From assembly GCA_021234155.1 (NCBI GenBank), contig JAJEKV010000192.1, positions 145,001 through 209,000 on the forward strand: a DNA stretch of 64,000 nucleotides, written 5' to 3'. Every line of letters begins with the position of its first letter. The stretch's first letter is position 1. The notes beneath the pieces are model-generated. The model saw only the letters and a program-made list of their open reading frames with translations. It was not told where the DNA came from and searched no databases. The DNA is from Isoetes taiwanensis. Taxonomy: Eukaryota > Streptophyta > Lycopodiopsida > Isoetales > Isoetaceae. The translations under genes were made by a program, and so were the position numbers. Positions 44,409-53,996 of this stretch are shown here, piece after piece.

Positions 44409-44733
44409 TTTTCTTGGAGAGCAAGCAGATAAGGACTACGGCATTGGCTTTGTCTTAATTCCATTATTGAAAAATTCCATTTTCAAATTAAGGATATATT
44501 GAATCATATGAGCCATGTGTATGGTATGTAGATAGATAGATGGAGGACTCAAAAAGGCATAAACCTTACAATGTATGTCTCTAACATACAACAAAAAACT
44601 TGAGAGCGTAGATTGTGGCTCTGCAGACTTGGAGAGCAAGTAGATAAGGAGTCGGTGGTTGTATTTGATCTTCTACTTAGATTGGCTTTGTCTTAATTCC
44701 TTTATTGAAAAATTCCATTTTCAAATTAAGCAT
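44409..44733. repeat. Direct repeat of about 85 bp, spaced by about 235 bp
   Basis: GGAGAGCAAG.AGATAAGGA and TTGGCTTTGTCTTAATTCC, TTATTGAAAAATTCCATTTT occur at 44412 and 44633. A shorter pair, TTTACAAGTTTTCG.TATAGCCC, follows at 44812 and 44854. Confidence 0.85.
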
Positions 44734-45240
44734 GACAACATATCAAGGATAGCTAGAGGAAAAGGACCAAAGAACCTGAATGTGAACGTAACCCTAATAT
44801 TAGTCTACCATTTACGAGTTTTCGTTATAGCCCAGCAACACTAGGCTCTAGCATTTACAAGTTTTCGATATAGCCCTGCAATTCTAGGCTTGGTTTGCAT
44901 TGTACAATTTCATGATAACATTAAAATGCATGCCCATTGAATGCGTTATACAACAAATGCACCATGACACATTTAACAAGACATGGCATTAATAAATAAG
45001 AAGCCATTTGCAGGTTTCCAACTTTTTCCTGGTGAAATTAATAAAACATGATGTCGTAAAGACTGGCTGTTTTCTCCTCTCAGATCTTAAGCAAATGTGG
45101 ACAAACCATATGTCTTTAGAATCATCATAGAACAAGCATTCTAATGATATGCATTGCTCCTAAAACAGAGCTGCAGATCAATAGATATGAAGAAAAGTAT
45201 ATAGTGCTGAAAAATGGAACAATGATAACTTTTGCCAATA

Positions 45241-45613
45241 ATCGCATCGATCCGAGACATCGGATCGACATTCTAGAATGGGGCGAGCATGCATGTCTTG
45301 CATGCATGCATGCGGCGCATGCCCTTTCTGGTTAGGGTTTCGCTATTTTAGGCGCGGTTCTGCATCAACGTCTCATGGCGCTTCCTCTTCTCTCAGCAGT
45401 ACCTTATTCTCTTTGATTTGTTTCCAGGCAGGGGAGGGGCTTCTTCCCCTTGGTTTGGCCCATTTGGCATTTATGTCATGCTGTGGCATGTCCTTTCTCG
45501 CCTCGGCCCTTCTTTAGCCTTCATCCTGTGACCTTAGGTCCTCGATTCTAGTTTGATAAGGAAGTTCTCCGTATTCGGGCGGTTTGTTGGTTTCAGCAGC
45601 CCCATTCTAGAAT
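45241..45613. repeat. Modular palindromic repeat family, unit A (short form)
   Basis: Starts with the hairpin CGATCCGAGACATCGGATCG, then the palindrome ATTCTAGAAT and GGGGCGAGCATGCATG, and ends GCAGCCCCATTCTAGAAT. The ends are inverted repeats of about 20 bp around ATTCTAGAATGGGGC. GCATGC palindromes cluster at 45285-45325. It abuts unit B, sharing the junction ATTCTAGAAT. No protein encoded. Confidence 0.85.
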
Positions 45614-46310
45614 CGCATCGATCCGGAGACATCGGATCGACATTCTAGAATAGGCGAGCATGCATGTCTTGCATGCATGCATGCGGCGCATGCCCTTTAC
45701 GGTTAGGGTTTACGCTATTTTAGGCGCCGTTCTCGCATCAACGTCTCATCGGGCTTCCTCTTCTCTCAGCATACCTTATTCTCTTTGAACCCACCCTCCC
45801 CCCCCCTTCTTTGTTTATTGTATTGTGCACAAATTTACGTTTATCATGTTTTTCTTCCACCCATTTGGGTGATGCTTTTTCCACCCCCGGGTGATGCTAT
45901 CCTCTTGTATGTTTGTGTTGTCTCGTTTGTTGTGTTGGTGATGTGCAGGTACAGGTTGGCGAGCGGCATCTGTTTTGACTTCTCCATGCGGGAATTTCTG
46001 GGAGCGATTTCTATGCCTTACGTTTGTCCAAGCCCCTTGCCGGGGCTTATCACTAGGGTTTTCCTCGAAAACCCGAAGGGCGGGGTTTTTAATCCGGTGA
46101 TAATCTTTCTAAGGCAGTACATCAACCCACACATCTATTAGCATTGTATTTTTTGGGGTCCAAATGATATAATTGGATTTTCCCTTTATTTTTTGTGGGT
46201 AGTTCGCATGTGTGCGGCTACCCACTGTCCACCATTGTAGAAAATCTGCTGAGATGAATGAGAAGCCTATCGGGCGGTTTGTTGGTTTCACGCGAGCCCC
46301 ATTCTAGAAT
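45614..46310. repeat. Modular palindromic repeat family, unit B (long form)
   Basis: The first about 190 bp and last about 50 bp match unit A, but the middle differs. It includes a pyrimidine-rich ACCCACCCTCCCCCCCC run, GTGATGTGCAGGTACA, and a structured GGGGCTTATCACTAGGG..CCGGTGATAA segment (46033-46105). Ends GCGAGCCCCATTCTAGAAT. Confidence 0.85.
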
Positions 46311-48296
46311 TTATGTTCACACTTTGATTTAATATAATGGAGTGTTCTATTTTGAAAAGGTCTAATGCATAGAGCTAGCTATTTTTTACGCACACTAATA
46401 TTACAGATGCTAGATTTCCGCCCGGCTAGGACATCACAAAATTTCCGAATTACGCGGGACATTATCAGCCACGCGTGGATATTCACTCAAGATTACATTA
46501 ATTCATTAGAATTGGACTTAGACATTTAAACCACTAGCGGTAACACACACTAGACGTTTATGTTTGACAATAGCGCACACACAGACATCTGAGGCATTAG
46601 CGGAAACATACAAGGATTTTACTTCTGGCAAGTTTTTACATCCGGCAACACTTATCGCCCGACTCCCCGACATTTGTCTTCAAGGCATAGAGCTTAATGG
46701 AAGGCTTAAAAAGTTATAGAGTATATTTCAGTTTTGTTTAATAAAGTATCTATTTCTAATATATTCCAATTTATACAATTTTTTGCATTTTATCCATTTC
46801 TAATAGGTTCTAGCTTATACAGAATTCTGCCCTTTATAGATGTTATAAGGTTATTATGTGTCATTTTTATTAATTTTTAATTATGTCTGACGAAAAGCCC
46901 AACAATGCTGGGCACTTTTTCTAGTTTCTTTATAATCCCCTTTCTTAAACCTGCCTAATTGTATTGATGAGTTGCATGTTCATAATTTTTATCATCATAC
47001 AAAAGTTTTTCTTTCCCATTCTAACTCTTTGTCTCAAAGTCTTTCTAATGTGCAACCATTGCATTGCTTTATGTTGTTAAGGAAACACATACATTAATTT
47101 GTTTATGTCTGTCTTGTGCGTGTTTTTCCAAGAGGACATGACTTTGAAGTGTGATTTAAGCCATTTCACTCTCGGGGCATGGAGGGCAACCCTCCGTGCG
47201 CAGCACCTTGTTAACATTTGTTTTGCCTGCAGCTTATTGGCTATATCATCCCGGGTGCGATAAGGATGCAGTGACAGGCCTGGCCAGTTATCCCCATGAT
47301 AACTGGATATCCCATCATACTTGACCATTGGTATTCATGAAATAATTTTAATGTATGCTTTGTTGGTCAATAATTGACAATGCAATCAAGCCCAAAAAAT
47401 ATGGTAAAGAATTTAATCTTTATCCTTTAAAAGGAAAAATAGAACTTATTTATCATAGGCCCAAAGGCTACACTCGAGTAACAATGTACAACATAGGTAT
47501 ATAATATCCAACTTCAAATATATGTATTATCCATGAAGTCTCAGACTAAGAAATTCTAGATATCAACATGACTCTATTAATTCCGTCGCTCAACTGCTCG
47601 GCTACACTCGGGTTGCTCCCTCAACTCTGCTTACACCATGAAATAAAAGGGAGTTAGCCACAAGGACTAAGTGGGGGTCGAGGCGCTGGTAATTCTAGGT
47701 ACCTAGACATACAACATGCAATGTACAGTCCAAAACATTATTTAATCAAGGCTTACCATCATGCGCCTATCCCTGTAATCACACTTGTCAACACATGTCT
47801 ACAATTATATTATCATGGCACCTAATCTTCAAGATATCATGCACATCACCATGTTAAAAATAAGACAAGTAATTAGGACAATCATAAGGTGCAACCAATA
47901 TTCCTCTGGGTACTGAGATGGCCAACTCGGCTGATCAGGCCAGTGGCATAGGGGCGGGGTAAGCCTCGTGTGTACACACCCTTCCACACTGCGTCCAGCA
48001 TTGGAGGACCACTTAACCATGAGTTTGACGTTGCACCCACGTTGGGTATCAACGCCCCATGTTTCATTAATATATGCTAACAATGGTGGCAATAATATTT
48101 GTGTATCAGCCGTGAGACTTAGACCATGGCATCTAGTCTTCGGCCCCCAGAGGACTATATCAAAGAAGAGCATGTTACATGTAATACGAATTCAATCTAA
48201 AGTATCTTCATGGCAATGCAAGCACATTAGACATCAACAACTTGGCAAATACATATCAAGAAAGCGAAGGAACTTAATAATCCTAGTGCAATATCG
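46311..48296. other. Intergenic, no supportable gene
   Basis: AT-rich. Reverse-strand open frames near 47077-47328 and 47829-48173 have no recognisable domain. Confidence 0.4.
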
Positions 48297-48438
48297 ACAA
48301 TTCAGCAAGGGAAAATAACACATAACTAACAAGAGAAACGACACCATTAATGTCCTATTTCCAAGAACAATTCAGCAAGGGAAAATAACACATAACTAAC
48401 AAGAGAAACGACACCATTAATGTCCTATTTCCAAGAAC
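48297..48438. repeat. Perfect 70-bp tandem duplication
   Basis: The unit from ACAATTCAGCAAGGGAAAAT to CCTATTTCCAAGA is present twice with no difference seen. Very recent event or assembly artefact. Confidence 0.95.
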
Positions 48439-49787
48439 ATAGAACAAAAGAAGTTATGGGACAAAATGGGCTTCTACGGGTTTGAACCCCAAAACTGAGG
48501 TAGCACTAGAAGTCTTAACAAATTCCCTTAACCAACTCTACAATAGAGTTTATTATGATAAAAATACCGAAATGTTTTATTTAAACGCGATGAGAAGCTT
48601 TTATGTTTTATCTTATTTTTAGGGTATAATGCATTGACGGCGGAGGCAAAAGCGCCTGTGACATTTCGGCCACTCTCCGGAAGAGAAGTTGCAGCTTGGG
48701 TTCTCATGAAACTGCGCAGCTGTGAAGCAGATTATCATAATCCAAGAAAGCAGTAGCCAGTCATTCTATATCAGAAGTTTACATACGGTAAGATGATTCT
48801 AAGAAATCTCTGTAGACTTCTAAGCAATATTTTTAGTTTCGAGCTTCAAGGAATAGATCGAATCCATGCTAATAGCCAATCACAGAGCAAACAGAATCGG
48901 CTGGAATCTCTTCTACGCAGTAAAGGACAGCGATGGCAAGGAGTTCTAGAATTCTTGGGTGCCGCTTGATCACAGAGCAGTAACACAGCCCAAAGGTTGT
49001 CTACTTCTGGATTTACTACAAAGGATTCTTCCTCAGTTGTTATTCTAATCTATCTATAACAAAGAATATCAAAAGAAAAGCCGCATTCATATCAAACAAT
49101 CCTTATTTATCATGGGCACAGGAAAGAACTCTGTATCAGTATCAGATGAAGAGAAACAAGACAAGAGAAACAAGACAGAACCCATTCCAAGCTCTAAATC
49201 CACAACCAAGAACCCACATTTTAATTGAAATCAAGCAGACAATCTAAGACTTGAATAATCCATCCCTAGGTGTAAGCCATAACCTCCCACCTGGAATTCG
49301 CTTCTCTCTCTTTCTCTCTGTACTTTCTGCCTTCCGATCTTCTTCCAGTCCTCTGCTCCTTCTCTAATCTCTTCTCTGATTTCTTCTTCTCCTAAAAATG
49401 AGGCAACGAAATTGCCCTTTCTCTCATGTTTTATACTAAGCTAGGCTCTATGCCTATGTGACAACATAATGCTGGCTCCTTGCATGACATGGCTATTTAC
49501 ATTTATGAGGTACTTATCCCTTTCATATTTAAATGCTGCCTTAATTATAAATTATTTATCTCTCTTTATGATGCAAAGCAACGTATGGCAGCAGCATTTA
49601 TGCACCTTGCTATTATTCAGCTCAGTATTTTCATCTAACCCTTGCATGCACCCATGTATACGTAATGTTTGTATTTAACTAGCTTTTTGACATATGTGAT
49701 AATACAAAAAAAAAGAACTTCAATGCTTAGGAGAAATATAAAAGGCAAATGTTCCTTACTTGATTTTCCCGGCTAGACCTTAGGCTC
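48439..49787. other. Intergenic, no supportable gene
   Basis: A TC-rich stretch is at about 49305-49400. The open frame at 49469-49678 is AT-biased and domain-free. Confidence 0.4.
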
Positions 49788-49992
49788 GTTACAAGCAGGT
49801 GGGGGAGGAGTCCTTGTGCAGAATCAGTTAGAGTGTAGGACGTGCACCTATCTAATACAGAAGTTGATGATGGAAGGTTGCACTGTCCTAGATTTCTTTT
49901 CTGGTGGTGCATTTAGCCGGGCTGCATTGTGCGAGGGCTATAAAGCATTATTTTTTGAGATAGACGAGAAGCTGCAAATTAAGGTTGTTTAG
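49788..49992 (+). pseudogene. Fragment resembling the C-terminal part of a beta-class DNA (N4/N6) methyltransferase
   Basis: An open stretch ending at TAG 49992 encodes LECRTCTYLIQKLMMEGCTV followed by LDFFSGGAFSRAALCEGYKA and LFFEIDEK. In beta-class DNA methyltransferases the target-recognition region is followed by an EKP..LLE.LI helix, then motif I (VLD.F.GSG), a helix, and G..(F/Y)IG.EID. The order VLDFFSGG, SRAAL, GYKALFFEIDE fits that SAM-binding core, with GGA in place of GSG. The catalytic DPPY half is not seen upstream. Two stops follow, then a Lys-rich helix (DEKKSRARALQKIKEGKKKA, 50020-50080) in a third frame. Decayed; bacterial-like or transposon-borne origin is inference. Confidence 0.45.
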
Positions 49993-50092
49993 ATATTCGA
50001 ATAACTCGACGTTATATTAGACGAGAAAAAATCAAGAGCTCGAGCATTACAAAAGATAAAAGAAGGCAAGAAGAAGGCCTCTGGATCAAAAA

Positions 50093-50626
50093 ATGTTCCT
50101 CTGCCTGAGCTTCCTCCTCTTGAGACACCTTGTCCATTCTCCTCTACAACCACACGAAGTGCAATCCATTCTGAGAATGGCCAAGAGCTCGATTCAGGAA
50201 GAGCTCAAAATAGCAGCGGCCCTTGGATCTCCAGATCTGCAAGTATTTAGGAGAAGAAAAGATACCATCAACACACTGACAGGGACCACGCTGGTGAATA
50301 CTCAGGATATAATTCAAAGGACCTCAAGATTCGAAGAACAGGTTGCCATGAATCCAGAGTCTGTAAATGTCGTCATGGAAACTCAGGAAGGGGAGTGTGA
50401 AGAAGAGTTGAAGGATGGAGAGGAAGAGGTTCCTAAGACATTAGACCATTAGCCTGAGGATGAGGTGAATGAGGAACTGGGATCTGAAGAATTCGTGGAC
50501 AAGATGGAAAGAATCAAGGAGGCAGCACAACAACCTCTTGTAATATATCTGAAGAACATGGACAGGAGCATTCAGGAGAGGTGCCTTCAGACGCATGAGA
50601 AACCTGTACTTACATTCCTGGGTTGA
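50093..50626 (+). pseudogene. Orphan acidic helical ORF, 178 codons with one in-frame TAG
   Basis: The frame is open from 50093 to TGA 50626 apart from TAG at 50450-50452 (CAT TAG CCT). The protein has an apparent helix (VQSILRMAKSSIQEELKIAA), a polar middle (DTINTLTGTTLVNTQDIIQR) and a very acidic end (ECEEELKDGEEE, DEVNEELGSEEF). The overlapping frame 50020-50243 (Lys/Pro/Ser-rich) also stays open, so the true frame is ambiguous. It lies just downstream of the methyltransferase-like fragment and may belong to the same element. Confidence 0.35.
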
Positions 50627-50753
50627 AAACAATATAATTAATTTTTATTGACCAATGAGAATTTTTATCCAAATTTTCTTGTTTTAAAGTTGCTAAGATC
50701 ATTTTGTTGCTTATTCAGGAGAGGTGCATACTTCATCTGAAATATACTTAAGG

Positions 50754-51235
50754 CTTTCTTTTGCAAGGCAAATTGGGCGGGCGCCCAATTTGGTTGCTGT
50801 AGATGCCAGCAGCTTAAGTTCAATGCATTCCTTGACCTCCTGGGGTAATTGGGTGGGCACCCAATTTGAGCCTCAGATAAACATTTTGAAGTATGGCTAG
50901 CTTTCCTTTGCAAGGCAAACTGGGCGGGCGCCCAATTTGGTTGTTGTAGGTGCCAGCAGCTTTAGTTCAATGTATTCCTTGACCTCCTAGGGTAATTGGA
51001 CGGGCACCCAATTTGAGCCTCAGATAAACATTTTGAAGTATGGCTAGCTTTCCTTTGTAAGGCAAACTGGGCGGGCGCCCAAATTGGTTGCTGTAGGTGC
51101 CAACAGCTTTAGTTCAATGTATTCCTTGACCTCCTGGGGTAATTGGGCAGGCGCCCAATTTGAGCCTCAGATGAACATTTTGAAGTATGGCTAGCTTTCT
51201 TTTGCAAGGCAAACTGGGCGGGCGCCCAATTTCAG
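50754..51235. repeat. 147-bp tandem array, 3.3 copies, with GC-rich palindromes
   Basis: Units start at 50754, 50901, 51048 and 51195 (partial) at CTTTC.TTTG.AAGGCAAA, exactly 147 bp apart. Each carries two copies of a palindrome of type AATTGGGCGGGCGCCCAATT (for example about 50766-50785 and 50845-50862). Between them lies TGCCAGCAGCTT.AGTTCAAT. Copies differ by a few substitutions, often within the palindromes. Further palindromes lie at 51218-51233 and 51270-51295, and one at 53726-53745. Confidence 0.92.
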
Positions 51236-51447
51236 CACCAGGAAGGGATACAATAATTGTTTGACCAGGAAGGGAAACTGGGCAGCCACCCAATTTGAAC
51301 CGGAGTCATTCATTTTGGAATATAGAATATGAGTTGGATTAATAGTATATCTCAAAGAACTATGTATTACAAAAGCATGTGTGTACTTGTTGGATACTAA
51401 CACAACCAGGTTACAACAAGATGACAAGTACTATTACTCTTTTACTA

Positions 51448-51735
51448 TTACTTCTGAATCATCGTCACTAGCCGCTCCAGAGTCCTTTCGATCGTGAACA
51501 TTTGATGCTCTCTATTCCATATAAGATGGATGATAACATCGAAAGGATCAGGACAATGGCGAGGATTGAGAGCAACAGTAGTCAGCCAGTCTTCAAGCGG
51601 TATACCTCGTTCGCGGCACTGCCTGAAGTCCTCATGATTCATCTTGCAAGTAATGGAATCACGTTCAGGACCAGAATGTGCCATAGCTACACGGAGGCCG
51701 AAGTTGATGGTCGGCAATTTGATGTATATTTATAA
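51448..51735 (-). CDS. Orphan ORF 1 of a divergent homologous pair
   Basis: The reverse-strand frame 51717-51448 encodes MPTINFGLRVAMAHSGPERD, SITCKMNHEDFRQCRERGIP, LEDWLTTVALNPRHC, DPFDVIIHLIWNREHQMFTI. It aligns with the ORF at 51825-52157 on the other strand through SITC.M...DF..C...GIPLEDWLT and V.I..IW..E...(F/Y).I. A second frame upstream (INNFGGYKY, 51775-51740) matches the partner's N-terminus, so the full copy is frameshifted. Family unknown. The protein would be about 90-110 residues, basic to neutral, with no membrane segment. Confidence 0.5.
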
Positions 51736-51824
51736 CCACCAAAATTATTGATGGTATATACATAGAAATTATTGGATATATATACTACGTATGAGACTCG
51801 TATATATCCAATAATGTTGCTACA
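51736..51824. promoter_or_regulatory. Palindromic intergenic spacer between the divergent ORF pair
   Basis: The spacer is an inverted repeat: CCAAAATTATTGATG (51738) pairs with CATCAATAATTTT (51828), and ATTGGATATATA (51772) with TATATATCCAAT (51803), about a centre near 51793. The palindrome is continuous with the homologous coding arms, so the spacer may be a relic of inverted duplication rather than a bidirectional promoter. Confidence 0.6.
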
Positions 51825-52157
51825 ATGGACATCAATAATTTTATGGGTATAAGTATAGCTGCATTCGAGGGCATAAGACATTCATTTGCTATATCTCGAT
51901 GTCTTGCTAGAGTTCTTCAGAGGTCGCAATTGCCTCCTCCTCCTGAACATCTCGACACCATTACTTGCTCTATGAGCTTCAAAGATCTTCATGCATGCGG
52001 GCTAAAAGGGATCACCCTTGATCCCTGGCTGACTGGTATAGCAGAGGGTCGAGAGAGAGATTCTCCCGGCGAGTACCGTGTTGTTATCAATATTGTTTGG
52101 GTTCCAGAGCGCGACACTTATGAGATTGATAAAATCATCAATGCCTATAATCTATGA
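51825..52157 (+). CDS. Orphan ORF 2 of a divergent homologous pair, 110 codons
   Basis: Encodes MDINNFMGISIAAFEGIRHS, FAISRCLARVLQRSQLPPPP, EHLDTITCSMSFKDLHACGL, KGITLDPWLTGIAEGRERDS, then EYRVVINIVWVPERDTYEID. It is intact and has codon use consistent with coding. It is homologous to the reverse-strand ORF at 51448-51735 and contains an extra Pro-rich insert (SQLPPPPEHL). The stop is 35 bp before unit C of the palindromic repeat family. No known domain recognised; a compact alpha/beta fold is plausible. Conservation of the protein pattern between two copies that have diverged strongly suggests past selection. Confidence 0.55.
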   Translation: MDINNFMGISIAAFEGIRHSFAISRCLARVLQRSQLPPPPEHLDTITCSMSFKDLHACGLKGITLDPWLTGIAEGRERDSPGEYRVVINIVWVPERDTYEIDKIINAYNL

Positions 52158-52191
52158 ATCATGTATGTCATAAGAGTTTATCCCATCGATC

Positions 52192-52561
52192 CGAGACATC
52201 GGACCGCCATTCTAGAATGGGACGAGCATGCATGTCTTGCATGCATGCATGCGGCGCATGCCTTCTCTGGTTGGGAGTTCGCTATTTTAGGCGCAGTTCT
52301 GCATCAACGTCTCATCGGGCGCTTCCTCTTCTCTCTCAGCAGTACCTTATTCTCTTTTCTTTGAATCCAGGCAGGGGAGGGGCTTCTCCCTACTTGATTT
52401 GGCCAATTTGGCGTTCTTTCATGTTGTGGCATGTCCTTTTCTCGGCCTTGGCTCTTCTTTGGCCTTCATCCTGTGACCTTCGTCCTCGATCCCAGTTTTG
52501 TTAAGGAAGTCCTTTGGTATTCGGGCGGTTTGTTGGTTTCATGCGAGCCCCATTCTAGAAT
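52192..52561. repeat. Modular palindromic repeat family, unit C (short form)
   Basis: Same architecture as unit A: CCCATCGATCCGAGACATCG hairpin, ATTCTAGAAT, GCATGC cluster, a body with GGCAGGGGAGGGGCTTC, and the end GCGAGCCCCATTCTAGAAT. Confidence 0.85.
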
Positions 52562-52828
52562 CCCATCGATCCGAGACATCGGATCGCCATTCTAGAATGG
52601 GGCGAGCATGCATGTCTTGCATGCATGCGTGCGGCGCATGCCTTCTCTGGTTGGGAGTTCGCTATTTTAGGCGCGGTTCTGCATCAACGTCTCATCGACG
52701 CTTCGTCTTTTCTCTCAGCAGTACCTTATTCTCTTTTCTTTGAACCCACCCTCCCCCCCTTCTTTGTTTATTGTATTTGTCGCCTGGCCCGCGTGACCAG
52801 CCCCTCTATTTGAAGAGGTTTTTGTTTT

Positions 52829-53150
52829 GGGTGAAAGCATGCTAGGGTGTACCATTTAAATTACTTTTTAGGTAGTGCGAAACTACCCAGAAAAGTACCC
52901 AGCACTGGGTACTGGGAACTTGCATAAATCCCACAATAAACAATAAGTTTGAGAGTTAATTAATTTATTTTAGTCTCTAATAGTATTGTTATTCTCTAGT
53001 ACCATAGATTGACATGTTGTTGAACTTCAATTCAAAAATTTTCGATTGATTTTAACGGAAAGAAAAACCAGAAAGTACCAGTTTTAAAAGTACCTAGTGT
53101 AGGTACTTTTGAGGGTTCCAAAAGTGGTACACCGTAGCATGCTTTTACCC
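52829..53150. mobile_element. MITE of about 320 bp inserted in unit D
   Basis: Ends GGGTGAAAGCATGCTAGGG and the inverse of GGGTAAAAGCATGCTACGG, then GTGTACCA in both, a terminal inverted repeat of about 26 bp with two mismatches. Flanked by TTTT on both sides. Internal AGTACC/GGTACT motifs repeat. Absent from the corresponding place in unit B. Confidence 0.8.
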
Positions 53151-53324
53151 TTTTATTGTCGCGTGGCACGCGCGATCAACCCCTCCACTCTGGGAGGTTT
53201 GTTTTGTCACGTTTTTTTGTGTTGGTGATGTGCAGGTACAAGCTGGCGAGCGGCATCTGTTTCGACTTCTCCATTCGTGGGTTTTGGGAGCGATTTCTCT
53301 GCCTTACGTTTGTCCAAGCCCCTT

Positions 53325-53403
53325 GCCGAAGGCTTATCACTAGGGTTTTTCCTCGAAAACCCGAAAGGGCGGGGTTTTTTAATCCCGGTGATAAGCTTTC
53401 GGC
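53325..53403. repeat. Stem-loop in unit D
   Basis: GCCGAAGGCTTATCAC pairs with GTGATAAGCTTTCGGC with one mismatch. The loop itself holds AGGGTTTTTCCTCGAAAACCC and CCCGAAAGGGCGGGG. The corresponding segment in unit B is 46033-46105. Confidence 0.75.
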
Positions 53404-53701
53404 AGGTACACCAGCCAAACATCTATTAGCATTGTATTTTATGGGGTCCAAATTATATAATTGGATATTCCCTTTATTTTTCATGGGTAGTTCGCATGTG
53501 TGCAGTTACCCACTATCCACCATTGTAGAAAATCTGCTGAGATGAATGAGAAGCCTAGCTAGGCGGTTTGTTGGTTTCATGCGAGCCCCATTCTAGAATA
53601 TGATATAACTGTATTATGCAGAATTCATACGTGATCTTATAGTGTTGTATCTGATCTAGCATTTTATGTTGAATAAATTAAATTTGTGGCAGTCTCAATT
53701 T

Positions 53702-53996
53702 TCATTTGCCCGCAACTTCAAGGAAATTGGGCGGGCGCCCAATTTCCTCGGGCCTCCAGGGAACTTTGTTCAGACCATTCCCAGAGCAAAGTGGGGGGCC
53801 GCCCAATCTCAACACAAGGAATTGACATCCTGAAATTGTAGGTTTTGCTCCTTTATGAAAATAGACAGAAACCGTTATATTCATATAGAAATGGAGTACA
53901 TAGATGTCGATGATAAAACCAAGAAAACATCATGCCTCGATACAGTTAGTTCAACACAAAAAGAATAGATAATAGATAATATTAGAGAGCGAGGTT
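53702..53996. other. Spacer with isolated AAATTGGGCGGGCGCCCAATT palindrome
   Basis: 53726-53746 repeats the palindrome of the 147-bp array 2.5 kb away; GGGGGGCCGCCCAATC at about 53791 is a weaker second copy. It lies downstream of the reverse-strand ORF ending at 53997. Confidence 0.6.

Larger units (their letters stand above)
52562..53599. repeat. Modular palindromic repeat family, unit D (long form), with a nested MITE
   Basis: Matches unit B end to end (ACCCACCCTCCCCCCC, GTGATGTGCAGGTACA, structured segment, GCGAGCCCCATTCTAGAAT). It is about 340 bp longer, mostly because of a MITE at 52829-53150. The tandem order short-then-long repeats that of A-B. Confidence 0.85.

Noticed and set aside
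50754..51300. Regularly spaced palindromic repeats that look like CRISPR repeats
   Set aside because: The context is a plant genome, the period is 147 bp, the spacers are themselves repeated, and there are no cas genes.
45241..53599. Repeats A-B and C-D as the two LTRs of one 8-kb retrotransposon
   Set aside because: There is no PBS after 46310, no polypurine tract before 52192, no gag-pol between, and the flanks show no matching target duplication.
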